50,457 bases of DNA. It comes from Desulfobacterium sp. Lineage in GTDB: Bacteria; Desulfobacterota; Desulfobacteria; Desulfobacterales; Desulfobacteraceae. Positions 9,322 through 17,603 of the stretch are shown piece by piece (the stretch's first letter is position 1; each line of letters opens with the position of its first letter). The notes below the pieces were generated by a model. The model saw only the letters and a list, made by a program, of their open reading frames with translations. It had not been told where the DNA came from and searched no databases. The DNA is taken from assembly GCA_016342325.1 (NCBI GenBank), contig JAEINR010000041.1, positions 1-50,457 on the forward strand, given 5' to 3'. The position numbers and the translations under genes were made by a program.

Positions 9322-9369
9322 ACTGTCCCAGTGTCTCATGCTGGGACTGTCCCATGGGAGACAGTCCCA
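9322..9369 (+). terminator. overlapping hairpins after the acyl-CoA synthetase
   Basis: TGGGACTGTC (9342-9351) and GACAGTCCCA (9360-9369) form a perfect 10-bp stem with an 8-nt loop. An alternative stem, GTCCCAG (9325-9331) with CTGGGAC (9341-9347), uses the same left arm, so the two exclude each other. No T-run follows, so this is a weak or factor-dependent terminator or a small repeat element. Confidence 0.5.
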
Positions 9370-9532
9370 ATTCATCCGCTGACAACAAAAACAATCATCC
9401 CTTGTTTTTTAAGGGAGTTACAAATATTTCATTCAACATGGCATGGTCGATGCAGTATGGATTCGACAGTTCAGAAAATGACAGATAACATTTTTACCAA
9501 TAGGGCTGATACGAGCCGGTTAAGGAGAAAAA

Positions 9533-10078
9533 ATGAAAAAGTTTAGTTGCGATGTATGTGGTTATACCCATGAAGGTGATGCTGCTCCGGAAAAGTGCCC
9601 CCAGTGTGGTGCTGCAAAAGAAAAATTCTCCCTTGTTGAAGGGGGAGATTTCGCATGGGCCGACGCCCATATTGTTGGCTCAGCCAAGGACGTAGACCCT
9701 GAGATCCTCCAGGGACTCAAGGATAATTTTGCAGGAGAGTGTACCGAGGTTGGCATGTACATTGCTATGTCCCGCCAGGCAGACAGGGAGGGATATCCTG
9801 AAGTGGCGGAAGCCTATAAGCGCATTGCCTGGGAAGAGGCGGAGCATGCAAGCAAGTTTGCAGAGCTTTTGGGAGACGTTCTCGAAGCCGATACAAAGGC
9901 GAACCTTACCGCCAGGGTTGCTGCGGAAAACGGTGCCTGCAAGGGTAAAAAAGCCATTGCTACCCGGGCCAAGGAGCTTGGACTCGATGCCATCCATGAC
10001 ACCGTCCATGAGATGTGCAAGGATGAAGCCCGCCATGGCATGGCTTTCCAGGGTCTTTTAAAACGATATTTCAAATAG
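9533..10078 (+). CDS. rubrerythrin with N-terminal rubredoxin domain
   Basis: 181 residues, ATG 9533 after AAGGAGAAAA. The rubredoxin-type FeS4 site comes first (Cys6, Cys9, Cys22, Cys25), followed by a ferritin-like four-helix domain with the diiron ligands in [18 protein letters not shown] and [11 protein letters not shown]. This reversed order is known from NADH-peroxidase-type rubrerythrins of anaerobes. It should reduce H2O2 to water in the cytoplasm using rubredoxin-type electron donors. Separate from the large oxygen-defence island at 17.4-21.6 kb, so it is probably regulated on its own. Confidence 0.93.
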   Translation: MKKFSCDVCGYTHEGDAAPEKCPQCGAAKEKFSLVEGGDFAWADAHIVGSAKDVDPEILQGLKDNFAGECTEVGMYIAMSRQADREGYPEVAEAYKRIAWEEAEHASKFAELLGDVLEADTKANLTARVAAENGACKGKKAIATRAKELGLDAIHDTVHEMCKDEARHGMAFQGLLKRYFK

Positions 10079-10086
10079 TGATCCCA

Positions 10087-10115
10087 CCCCGATCCGGTTT
10101 TAAACCGGGTCGGGG
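10087..10115. terminator. hairpin between convergent rubrerythrin and cysK
   Basis: CCCCGATCCGGTTT (10087-10100) pairs with AAACCGGGTCGGGG (10102-10115) with a single mismatch. It sits 8 bp after the rubrerythrin stop and 10 bp before the cysK stop on the other strand, so it could serve both directions. Confidence 0.6.
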
Positions 10116-10125
10116 CAGGTCGGAC

Positions 10126-11046
10126 TTACAGGAACAGGTCGGTGCTCAAATATCTCTCCCCTGTGTCCGGCAGAATAACAACGATGACTTTCCCCTTGTT
10201 CTCCTCCCGACTCGCCAGGGTAATGGCGCCTTGAATGGCCGCCCCGGAGGAGATGCCGCATAAAATCCCCTCCTCTCTTGCAAGCGCTTTAGCCTTGTTG
10301 ACGGCATCATGGCCAGACACCTGGACAATCTCATCTATAACGGCAAGATTCAACACAGCCGGAACAAATCCCGCACCAATGCCTTGGATCTTATGGGGCC
10401 CCGGGACACCGCCGGAAAGCACCGGGGATTCGGACGGTTCCACGGCAACCGCCTGGAACGAAGGGCGCCTCTCCTTGATCACCTCTGAGACGCCGGTGAT
10501 GGTACCGCCGGTGCCGACGCCTGACACAAGGATGTCGATCTTGCCCTGGGTATCGTTCCAGATCTCTTCAGCCGTGGTTCTTCTGTGCACCTCCGGATTG
10601 GCAGGATTGGAAAACTGGTTGGGCATGAAGGCATCCGATCTCTCGGCAACCATGGCTTCCGCTTTTTCAATGGCGCCCTTCATGCCAAGGGCTCCCGGTG
10701 TGAGCACCAGGGTTGCCCCCAGATGCGTTAACAGCTTTTGGCGTTCAATGCTCATGGTTTCAGGCATGGTGAGCACCAGTTTCAACCCCTTTACCGCCGC
10801 TGCAAACGCAAGGGCGATGCCAGTGTTGCCACTGGTGGGCTCCACAATCACCGTGTTTTTGGATATAAGCCCCTGTTTCTCCCCCGCTTCGATCATGGCA
10901 ACCCCGATGCGGTCCTTGACGCTCCCCAGGGGATTGAACGCTTCCACCTTTCCCAGGATGGTGGCATCGTATTGGGTGCTGAGGCGCTTCAAATGAACAA
11001 GGGGGGTGCATCCCCAGCTCTTTGTTATATCAGATAGAATATTCAT
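10126..11046 (-). CDS. cysK: cysteine synthase A (O-acetylserine sulfhydrylase)
   Basis: 306 residues from ATG 11046, preceded by AAGGAG; the open frame runs further upstream, but that part has no family match and overlaps cysE more. A fold-type II PLP enzyme: Lys44 in NPLGSVKDR forms the internal aldimine, TSGNTG binds the substrate carboxylate, GTGGT the PLP phosphate, and the conserved SGAAIQGA follows near the end. Converts O-acetylserine + sulfide to cysteine. It overlaps the 3' end of cysE by 17 bp, so the two enzymes of the pathway are translated together and may form the usual CysE-CysK complex. Confidence 0.95.
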   Translation of the reverse strand: MNILSDITKSWGCTPLVHLKRLSTQYDATILGKVEAFNPLGSVKDRIGVAMIEAGEKQGLISKNTVIVEPTSGNTGIALAFAAAVKGLKLVLTMPETMSIERQKLLTHLGATLVLTPGALGMKGAIEKAEAMVAERSDAFMPNQFSNPANPEVHRRTTAEEIWNDTQGKIDILVSGVGTGGTITGVSEVIKERRPSFQAVAVEPSESPVLSGGVPGPHKIQGIGAGFVPAVLNLAVIDEIVQVSGHDAVNKAKALAREEGILCGISSGAAIQGAITLASREENKGKVIVVILPDTGERYLSTDLFL

Positions 11047-12007
11047 TCTCTCTCTCCTTGAACCGATAGACAAGCCTGGGGGTTTCGATGAACACCTTGG
11101 TATCAGAGGGGATGGACTCGGTGATCCAGACATTGCCGCCGATGACAGACCGCTTGCCGATGATGGTCTCCCCCCCGAGGATGGTGGCCCCGGAATAGAT
11201 GATCACATCATCTTCAATGGTGGGGTGGCGTTTCTTTCCCTTGAGCAACTCTCCCGCACCGGGGGGCAGGGAAAGGGCGCCGATGGTAACATTCTGGTAG
11301 ACCCTCACATTGTCACCAATGATGCTTGTCTCACCGATGACGATGCCGGTTCCATGGTCGATGACAAAGCGTTTCCCGATGAAGGCGCCCGGGTGGATGT
11401 CGATGCCGGTCACGCTGTGGGCATGTTCCGACATGATCCTGGGAAGTTGGGGAACGCCGAGATCGTGGAGGATGTGGGCAATCCTGTAAACAGTGATGGC
11501 AAAGAGGCCGGGATAACTGAAGATCACCTCGTCATGGCTCTTGGCCGCAGGATCTCCGTCATAGGCACCTCTGACATCATCGGCCAGCACCCGTCTAAGA
11601 TCCGGCACCGATTCGATCACCTTCAAGGCCACCTCCTGCCCCCGTATCTCACAATCGCTGCAGGCCTGGCCATACCTGAGGCAGTCATGTCTCAACACGT
11701 GGGTGATCTGTTCAGACAAGATGTCATGGAGCTGGGAGACGTTCTGGCCCATGCAGTAGCCAAGGTTGGCAGCATCCAGCTTTTCCCGGGAAAAATAGCC
11801 AGGAAACAGGACCTCCCTGAACTTGTCCACCATGGCCTTGACCGAGGTGGAAAAGTGGATGGGCTCATCCCCTATGTGGGCAAAGCAGGTCTCATCGTCC
11901 ATGGTTGAAAGGATATTTTGAATCACACGGGGCAGCTTTTCCCTGTGCTCAGATATAAGCTGGTTATCATTCCAGCATGGTGGTTCATTGGGGGTGAGGA
12001 TCTCCAT
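11030..12007 (-). CDS. cysE: serine O-acetyltransferase (EpsC-type CysE)
   Basis: 325 residues, ATG 12007 after AAGGAG. A long helical N-terminal part (about 1-190, including [12 protein letters not shown] and [12 protein letters not shown]) precedes left-handed beta-helix hexapeptide repeats (about 210-300; [32 protein letters not shown]). The catalytic Asp/His pair lies in the DIHPG and DHGTG segments, as in the family. It acetylates serine with acetyl-CoA for cysteine synthesis and heads the cysE-cysK operon. Promoter and palindromic operators lie at 12117-12165. This EpsC-type extended form is common in anaerobes. Confidence 0.94.
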   Translation of the reverse strand: MEILTPNEPPCWNDNQLISEHREKLPRVIQNILSTMDDETCFAHIGDEPIHFSTSVKAMVDKFREVLFPGYFSREKLDAANLGYCMGQNVSQLHDILSEQITHVLRHDCLRYGQACSDCEIRGQEVALKVIESVPDLRRVLADDVRGAYDGDPAAKSHDEVIFSYPGLFAITVYRIAHILHDLGVPQLPRIMSEHAHSVTGIDIHPGAFIGKRFVIDHGTGIVIGETSIIGDNVRVYQNVTIGALSLPPGAGELLKGKKRHPTIEDDVIIYSGATILGGETIIGKRSVIGGNVWITESIPSDTKVFIETPRLVYRFKERENEYSI

Positions 12008-12116
12008 CGCCTGCTCCTTAGGGATAACTTTAAAAATCTGGACCCAATCCCATTAATCGGGTCACGTTTCACACACAGCGCATATTTTTGGCTTTTATCA
12101 GATTAGCCCATGGGGA

Positions 12117-12145
12117 AAGTTATACCACAATGTGGTAACTGTCAA
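12117..12145 (-). promoter_or_regulatory. cysEK promoter
   Basis: On the minus strand TTGACA lies at 12145-12140. A -10 element can be read as TAACTT (12122-12117, 17-bp spacer) or TATAAC (12124-12119, 15-bp spacer). The palindrome at 12123-12137 fills the spacer, so a bound protein would block RNA polymerase. Confidence 0.6.
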
Positions 12146-12165
12146 TTAAAAACCACCATATGGTG
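12123..12165. promoter_or_regulatory. paired palindromic operators upstream of cysE
   Basis: TACCACA-A-TGTGGTA (12123-12137) is a perfect 7-bp inverted repeat around one base. CACCATATGGTG (12154-12165) is a perfect 12-bp palindrome. The two share an ACCAC..TGGT-like core, and their centres are about 29.5 bp apart, close to three helical turns. They look like cooperative sites for one dimeric repressor of cysteine synthesis. The regulator is not in the window. Confidence 0.6.
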
Positions 12166-12174
12166 CTAGGTCTA

Positions 12175-13140
12175 TCATAGATTCAAGAGTTCTTTGACTT
12201 TTTTTTCGATCTCGTCCCGGATGGCCCGCACCCCGTCAAGATCCCTGCCCGCCGGATCCGGCAGATCCCAGTCAACCATCTTGCACCCGGGAATAAAGGG
12301 GCAGGCCTCGCCGCACCCCATGGTCACAAGGAGGTCCGGCCGGCTGTTTTCCAGGGCCGCATCCAGGGAGACCGGGGTAAGAAACGCCATGTCGATGCCC
12401 TTTTCCGCCATGGCCTCAACGGCCAGGGGGTTAATCTTATCTACAGGCTGGGAGCCGGCGCTGATCACCTGGATCCTGTCCCCGGCAAGGGAACGGGCAA
12501 AGGCGGCTGACATCTGGCTTCGTCCCGCGTTCTCCCGGCAGGCAAAGAGCCAGGTTTTCCGTTTCTCAAAGGGCGATAAAATCGTTTCCACAAGGGAGAG
12601 CATGTCTGCCCGGACCGATGGGTGTTTTTCCATATCCCCCCGGCCTTCCATCCCCCTGTAGCAAAGGCTCTCTTCAAGTTTGGCACCGGCAGCGTCAAGG
12701 AAATATTTGACATTGAGATGGATGCCGTCAAAAAGGTCCTTACCGTGGGTGGCCCCGACAGCCATCAGCACCCCTTTGCGGAAGTCATGGCCGGGGTCTT
12801 TGAGCTTAAAGATATACTTCCGGGACCAGAGGGTCTGGGTCCGGTCCATCAAGGCCTTGATTTTGGCCGGAACCCCATAAAAATAAGTGGGCACGGAAAC
12901 CACCACCACATCCGCCCGCCGCACAAGGGCAAAGAATTTTTCGGGCATGTCATCCGCTATACTGCAAACCCCCTTTCGTTCGCAGTTTCCGCATCCGATA
13001 CAGGGGGCAAACCCCTCCTTGGCTGCGTCCACGACCTGGGTTTCCCACCCCCTTTTTTCTGCCTCCTGTAGAAACAACCCAAGCAGATAATCGCTGTTTC
13101 CCTTTTTCCGAGGGCTTCCCTTTAGTCCGAGTACGAGCAT
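12175..13140 (-). CDS. fusion of iron-sulfur flavoprotein (NADPH-FMN reductase type) and ArsC-like low-MW phosphatase
   Basis: 321 residues, ATG 13140 with AGGAG. Residues ~1-185 are a flavodoxin-like NAD(P)H-dependent FMN reductase (LKGSPRKKGNSD binds the FMN phosphate) carrying a compact iron-sulfur motif C47-x2-C50-x2-C53-x5-C59 of the iron-sulfur flavoprotein type. Residues ~193-320 are a low-molecular-weight phosphatase/thioredoxin-type arsenate reductase domain: the P-loop Cys201 in ACRENAGRSQMS, further Cys residues in MGCGEACPFIPGC as resolving pair, and WDLPDPAG as the general-acid loop. The fusion suggests arsenate reduction fed directly by the flavin/FeS module. It ends 10 bp before the cysEK operator, so it may share that control region downstream. 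Substrate is inferred. Confidence 0.88.
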   Translation of the reverse strand: MLVLGLKGSPRKKGNSDYLLGLFLQEAEKRGWETQVVDAAKEGFAPCIGCGNCERKGVCSIADDMPEKFFALVRRADVVVVSVPTYFYGVPAKIKALMDRTQTLWSRKYIFKLKDPGHDFRKGVLMAVGATHGKDLFDGIHLNVKYFLDAAGAKLEESLCYRGMEGRGDMEKHPSVRADMLSLVETILSPFEKRKTWLFACRENAGRSQMSAAFARSLAGDRIQVISAGSQPVDKINPLAVEAMAEKGIDMAFLTPVSLDAALENSRPDLLVTMGCGEACPFIPGCKMVDWDLPDPAGRDLDGVRAIRDEIEKKVKELLNL

Positions 13141-13239
13141 GATATGAATCTCCTGTGGTGGTTGCGGCAGTTCGCCACTGACGTTTAATGCTTAAAATAT
13201 TCAAGCAGAGGAGCTAAACGGATGACCTGTTTAATGAAC

Positions 13240-13281
13240 GGGGCAGGCTTGCTCAAAAGGGCAATAGGTCAAGCCTGCCCC
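13240..13281 (-). terminator. hairpin terminator of the rubredoxin-like gene
   Basis: GGGGCAGGCTTG (13240-13251) and CAAGCCTGCCCC (13270-13281) form a perfect 12-bp stem with an 18-nt loop, starting 9 bp beyond the stop of the minus-strand gene at 13291. Confidence 0.65.
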
Positions 13282-13290
13282 CATTTTCAA

Positions 13291-13455
13291 TCACTGTTTT
13301 CTTATCCGAGGATCGGTTTTCTGACCGTCACAATCCGGCGTATAGCAGGAATTGTCCACAAACGAACATTTTTTCTTGCACGACGGACACTCTTCTTCCG
13401 GCGGTGTCTCTGCCTCTATCACATAACCACACTGATCGCAAATCCAGTTAGCCAT
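13291..13455 (-). CDS. rubredoxin-like zinc/iron mini-protein, 54 aa
   Basis: 54 residues from ATG 13455, chosen for the strong AAGGAGG site directly upstream; a longer frame exists but has no ribosome site or resemblance. CDQCGY near the start and CPSCKKKC in the middle give a rubredoxin-type FeS4 or zinc-ribbon knuckle pair, with two further Cys residues (SCYTPDC) in the basic tail. Likely a small redox or metal-binding protein; partner unknown. Same strand as the small gene upstream (13566-13748). Confidence 0.82.
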   Translation of the reverse strand: MANWICDQCGYVIEAETPPEEECPSCKKKCSFVDNSCYTPDCDGQKTDPRIRKQ

Positions 13456-13565
13456 GGTTCCTCCTTTGATCGGAACGTGTATCAAATGCTCTGCCTGACA
13501 CAAAACCGTATCAGACACTTCCTGTCCCTGGTACAGCCTCTCCACGGGCCTGCCGCCCCCAAAGG

Positions 13566-13748
13566 CTATCCCTCAATGGCAAACCGTGCAAACCCATCCT
13601 CGGAAGGGACATACTGTCCCACGGCAACGAGTTTTTTGTTAAACTTGGCGCAATCCACAACCGTGCGCCACAGGGCTTCAAGGTCTGCCTTTTCCTGGTC
13701 TGTTTCCGGGGTAAACTCAACAAGATTCTTCTCGATATTGATCTTCAT
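13566..13748 (-). CDS. small hypothetical protein, 60 aa
   Basis: Sixty residues, ATG 13748 after a good GAGGAG site. Acidic in the first half (NLVEFTPETDQEKADLEALW), followed by VVDCAKFNKKLVAVGQYVPSEDG. No membrane segment or known motif recognised; one Cys. The compact helix-strand pattern and strong ribosome site support it being real. It probably shares a transcript with the rubredoxin-like gene 110 bp downstream. Confidence 0.7.
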   Translation of the reverse strand: MKINIEKNLVEFTPETDQEKADLEALWRTVVDCAKFNKKLVAVGQYVPSEDGFARFAIEG

Positions 13749-14180
13749 GGTTTTCTCCTCATTTTAAATGGGTTGACGCCAACGAATACTTAAACATCAC
13801 TTCAATAACCATGCCATGGCAATGCCGGGACAAGGTCATGCTTAAAGCGGTAAGCATTCGGAAAGGCTTAGAAAAAAGCCATCAAAAAGGCCATTTGGGT
13901 TGAGCGGTTGCCCCTCTTCCTTCCCCTTTGCCCCGATCCGGATGGAACGGCTACAAACAATGTTCCACCCGAATTTACGGGTTGAAAAAGCGACCTCCAT
14001 CCCTTATAGTCGTTTCCAAACAATGAGAATAGCACCGTCTATAAATGTTCCCATTGGAATTGATGCCGGCTTTACCTGATTGTTATAAGGAACGGGCTCT
14101 ATTTCATATGCGAGGAGCTATACATTCCACAGCTCGACCAACAGCTTGAACCCACGTTACCACGGATTAAGGAGATCCCC
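13749..14180. other. intergenic region before glutamate dehydrogenase
   Basis: This 432-bp divergent gap holds a plausible promoter at 14060-14088. No coding frame with a ribosome site and no strong hairpin is seen. Confidence 0.5.
14060..14088 (+). promoter_or_regulatory. candidate promoter of glutamate dehydrogenase
   Basis: TTGATG (14060-14065) and TTATAA (14083-14088) with a 17-bp spacer, 92 bp upstream of the ATG at 14181. Confidence 0.45.
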
Positions 14181-17100
14181 ATGAACAGCGGCGTCACCGG
14201 CTTTGTTTCCCAGGCCCCACACATCATAGACAAGGCGGAAAGCGTCGGCCTGGATCTCCGGGTTCTTTACGAGGCCGTGATAGACCTCTCCGCCGCAGGA
14301 TTGATCACCGCAAACTGTATTAACATGGCAGCAGGGATATTGCTCAACGACCTGGGACTGCCCAACTATTTTTTTGAAAACATCACCAAGGCCTCCCTGA
14401 AAAACCTCCTTGCTTCCATCACCTCGAGCATCGCCATCCAGGAGGGCAAGGTGCTCCTGGTGGGCAGGGTCGCCCACATCGACTTTGACTTGGCCCACGG
14501 CAACGATGTCCAGCGGGTAAGGATCGCCACCCAGGAGACCCGGGACAGCATGGAAAAGGTGCTGGAGAGCCTGATTTCGGGCCACCGACGGGAGTATTAC
14601 TTCAGCCCGGATAACAACTACTACACCTACATCATCCGGCCTGAAACGGTGAACGACTACACACGGAACGAATTCAAGGAGTCAAGGTTCCTATTCAATC
14701 TAGCCGGGGACTACACGGCCACCCCCGAACCCACCCGCAGGCGGTACGAAACGTTTCTCAAGGCATCCAAGGCGTCGGTCTCGACCCTGATCGAGGTATT
14801 TAACCTGCCTGTCACAGGGGAAACCCGCTTCATGTTCAACTCCGACTTTGCCTCCCCCCAGATTCCCATCTTCAGGCGACTGTTTAAAGACCACGGCCTG
14901 ACGCTGATCCGCGCCTATTGGGAACCTTACCGGGACAACGCCGCTGTTCCCTCCTCCATCTGCTCCCTCTACATCCAGGGGGAGATTTCAAAAACAAAAA
15001 AAACCGAAATCATCCAGGATCTCTGCGCCTTTCTCTCCTTCAGCGTCAACCCGGTCACAGCGCTCTATGTGCAAGGGGAACTCTCGTTTAGGGAGATGCT
15101 CTTTGCCGGTAACGCCATTGACTTCACCCACATGTTCATCTTCACGGAAAGCGAAAATGCGACAGACAGGGAGATCATGGCAAGCCTTGGTAGCAAGGCC
15201 CATGAAGATGCGTTTGCCGCAAGGATCCACAAATCCAACAGATCCACCTACGGCGCAAGGATCATCCTTTCCACGGCCATGGCGCACCCCGACCTTCTGA
15301 AATGTCTCTACACCCTGTTTGAACAGCGGTTTGACCCGGCCCTTGCCGCCAATAACGATGGCATGGATCTTGGGGAGGGACTCAAAAGATTTAACAAGAT
15401 CCTGGCCGCCCGGTTCACGGATTTCAGCCTGGGTAGGGATATCTTCCGTTTCATGGCAAAGCTTGTCACCTGCACCTTGAAGACCAATTTTTACAAACCC
15501 CGGAAACGGTCGTTCAGCTTCCGGTTTGATGATAAAATCCTTGATCCCCTGGTATACAACCAGTTCGTGTTTGCCATCTTTTTTGTGAACGGCCACTACG
15601 CCTGCGGCACCCATCTAAGGGCAAGCGACATTGCCCGGGGCGGGCTCAGGCTCCTCAGGATCACCCCGGCCAACCACGGCAACGAACTCGACAATGCCGT
15701 ACTGCTCAACTTTGCCCTGGGTCCCAAGGCCCAGCGGCTCAAGCACAAGGATATCTGCGAAAGCGGCTCAACCGGGGTGATCGTTCCCCATGCAACCTAT
15801 GGGGGATACCCCAGGGACGCCCTGTACGACTACACCGAGGGAATCCTGGATCTCATGCTGGAGGATGATGCCATTGTGGATTATTACGGCAGACCCGAGA
15901 TGCTCTTTTTCGGCCCGGACCAGGGAACAGCCCCCCTCATGGATGCCGTGGCCCTCCATGGCAAAGAAAGGGGATACCCCCACTGGCGAACCCTCACCAC
16001 GGGCAAAAGCGCTGGCATTCCCCACGAGACCTACGGCATCCTGGACAATGGAAAACTCTTTGGCCTCCTGGATGCAAAAGAGGCGGGAATCGACCTCCAG
16101 ATCAACGGTAAATCCGTGGTTGTCACCCCTGACATGGAGACCATCCACCGGGAAATCGGGGGCAGGATACAAACCTGCGGCATGGCAACCACCGGCGTCA
16201 TGGCGGCATTCAGGACCCTGATCTCCCACTACGATGCAAGGGAAAAGGATCTCAACCTGATGATAATCGGTGGACCGGACGGAAACCTGGGCGCAAACCA
16301 ACTCCTCTGCTACCAGGGCCGGATCTGCCTTATCATGGACACCGCCGCCATCCTCTTTGATCCCAATGGCCTTGACCCAAAAGAGCTTGAGAAAATCGCC
16401 TTCATGGGCCACACGTCTCCCAGGGCAAACACCCTGGCCTTCCCGGTTGAGAAACTATCGCCCCAGGGATTCAAGGTACCCGTCTCGGCACGGAACCTGA
16501 CCCTCCCCGACGGCAGCGTCGTGGAGGACGGTGGCGTGTTCCACCGCAATTTCCTCTTTGATCCGGCCAACCAAGCCACCATCAACCAGGCCCGGATCCA
16601 GGCCTTCATTCCCTGGGGCGGATTCAAGGACACGGTCAACCACAAAAACGTCAAGGCCTTTCTTGGCAACTTCCCGGAGCTGGGATTCATTGTCGAGGGG
16701 GCCAACCTCTTTTTTGACGACGCGTCCAGGCGTCACATGGCAACCGAAACCTGTATAAAACAGATCAAGGCCTCCACCGCCAACAAAGGGGGGGGCTTCT
16801 CAAGCTCCATTGCCGAGGTGCTCACCGGCTTTCTCCTGAAAGATGAGTATGAAGCAAAACTTCAGAACAACATCAAGACCCGGTGGGCCCTGATCCGGGA
16901 CATCATGGCCCTGGTTGAAACATATTCATCTGCGGAAACAGACATGCTCATCCGGATCCACAAACAGAGTCCGGACCGCCCTCTGTTCACCCTGTCGGAC
17001 AGGGCCGGGGAAGAGATCCTGGCACTCCAGGCCGTGATCCAGGAAAAGCTCAACCCTATCCTGAAGCAGAAGAGCCTTGTCTGGAAAATCATGGAGGCCT

Positions 17101-17306
17101 ACGTTCCAAGGGTGCTGATCAAAACCCTGGGCAAGAAAAAGATCATGGCGATTTTCAATTCAGACGATATGCAGGTTTACAGGGACGCCATCATCACCAA
17201 AAAACTTGCGTCCATGGCCTTTTACCGGTTTGGCCTTGAATGGGACCACTTCCTTGAGCGCTTAAACGCCGACTTTTCAGCAACCCTCAACAGTATATTT
17301 AAATGA
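14181..17306 (+). CDS. large NAD-dependent glutamate dehydrogenase (~115-kDa class)
   Basis: 1041 residues, ATG 14181 after AAGGAG. It resembles the large NAD-GDHs related to fungal Gdh2, not the 450-residue hexameric enzymes. A long N-terminal regulatory part (1-~470) precedes the catalytic core. The glutamate-binding region includes ARGGLRLLR (about 485-495) and RLKHKDICESG; then PDQGTAPLMD, TTGKSAGIPHETYG, and a Rossmann NAD domain with IIGGPDGNLGANQL and EGANLFF. It deaminates glutamate to 2-oxoglutarate + NH3 with NAD+, probably for catabolism. A helical C-terminal extension completes the protein. It is followed 117 bp later by the rubredoxin-flavodiiron unit, which has its own extended -10 promoter. 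Confidence 0.9.
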   Translation: MNSGVTGFVSQAPHIIDKAESVGLDLRVLYEAVIDLSAAGLITANCINMAAGILLNDLGLPNYFFENITKASLKNLLASITSSIAIQEGKVLLVGRVAHIDFDLAHGNDVQRVRIATQETRDSMEKVLESLISGHRREYYFSPDNNYYTYIIRPETVNDYTRNEFKESRFLFNLAGDYTATPEPTRRRYETFLKASKASVSTLIEVFNLPVTGETRFMFNSDFASPQIPIFRRLFKDHGLTLIRAYWEPYRDNAAVPSSICSLYIQGEISKTKKTEIIQDLCAFLSFSVNPVTALYVQGELSFREMLFAGNAIDFTHMFIFTESENATDREIMASLGSKAHEDAFAARIHKSNRSTYGARIILSTAMAHPDLLKCLYTLFEQRFDPALAANNDGMDLGEGLKRFNKILAARFTDFSLGRDIFRFMAKLVTCTLKTNFYKPRKRSFSFRFDDKILDPLVYNQFVFAIFFVNGHYACGTHLRASDIARGGLRLLRITPANHGNELDNAVLLNFALGPKAQRLKHKDICESGSTGVIVPHATYGGYPRDALYDYTEGILDLMLEDDAIVDYYGRPEMLFFGPDQGTAPLMDAVALHGKERGYPHWRTLTTGKSAGIPHETYGILDNGKLFGLLDAKEAGIDLQINGKSVVVTPDMETIHREIGGRIQTCGMATTGVMAAFRTLISHYDAREKDLNLMIIGGPDGNLGANQLLCYQGRICLIMDTAAILFDPNGLDPKELEKIAFMGHTSPRANTLAFPVEKLSPQGFKVPVSARNLTLPDGSVVEDGGVFHRNFLFDPANQATINQARIQAFIPWGGFKDTVNHKNVKAFLGNFPELGFIVEGANLFFDDASRRHMATETCIKQIKASTANKGGGFSSSIAEVLTGFLLKDEYEAKLQNNIKTRWALIRDIMALVETYSSAETDMLIRIHKQSPDRPLFTLSDRAGEEILALQAVIQEKLNPILKQKSLVWKIMEAYVPRVLIKTLGKKKIMAIFNSDDMQVYRDAIITKKLASMAFYRFGLEWDHFLERLNADFSATLNSIFK

Positions 17307-17350
17307 ATACCTCTTTTTAGGAGGGCTCCCATAAATATAGGCACGTATAT

Positions 17351-17359
17351 TGCTATAAT
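17351..17359 (+). promoter_or_regulatory. extended -10 promoter of the rubredoxin operon
   Basis: TGCTATAAT at 17351-17359 is a full extended -10 (TGn-TATAAT). The -35 region (about 17331-17336, ATAAAT) is poor, as is usual with extended -10 promoters. It lies 65 bp before the rubredoxin ATG. Confidence 0.6.
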
Positions 17360-17423
17360 TAGTGACCCATGATCAAGATTAACGATTTTATGAAAACCCT
17401 AAATAGGAACAAGGAGATCAACA

Positions 17424-17582
17424 ATGGAAAAATATGAATGCCCCTGCGGTTATGTATACGACCCCGAAGAAGGAGACTTTGAGAACGGTGTGGAAGCGGG
17501 AACTGCGTTCAAGGACCTTCCAGATAGCTGGGTATGTCCCCTGTGCGACGCTGAAAAAGAATTTTTCGAGTTAGTGGATTAG
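17424..17582 (+). CDS. rubredoxin with a C-x-C first knuckle
   Basis: 52 residues, ATG 17424 preceded by AAGGAG. It carries the rubredoxin hallmarks [26 protein letters not shown] and a final phenylalanine/leucine-rich end. The second knuckle is a normal C-x2-C, but the first reads YECPCGYVY, so Cys6 and Cys8 are separated by one residue where most rubredoxins have two. It is the probable electron carrier for the flavodiiron protein that starts 21 bp later in the same operon, and may be reduced by the FAD protein at 20413-21552. Confidence 0.9.
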   Translation: MEKYECPCGYVYDPEEGDFENGVEAGTAFKDLPDSWVCPLCDAEKEFFELVD

Positions 17583-17603
17583 TAGGGAACAAGGAGAGAC
17601 ACC

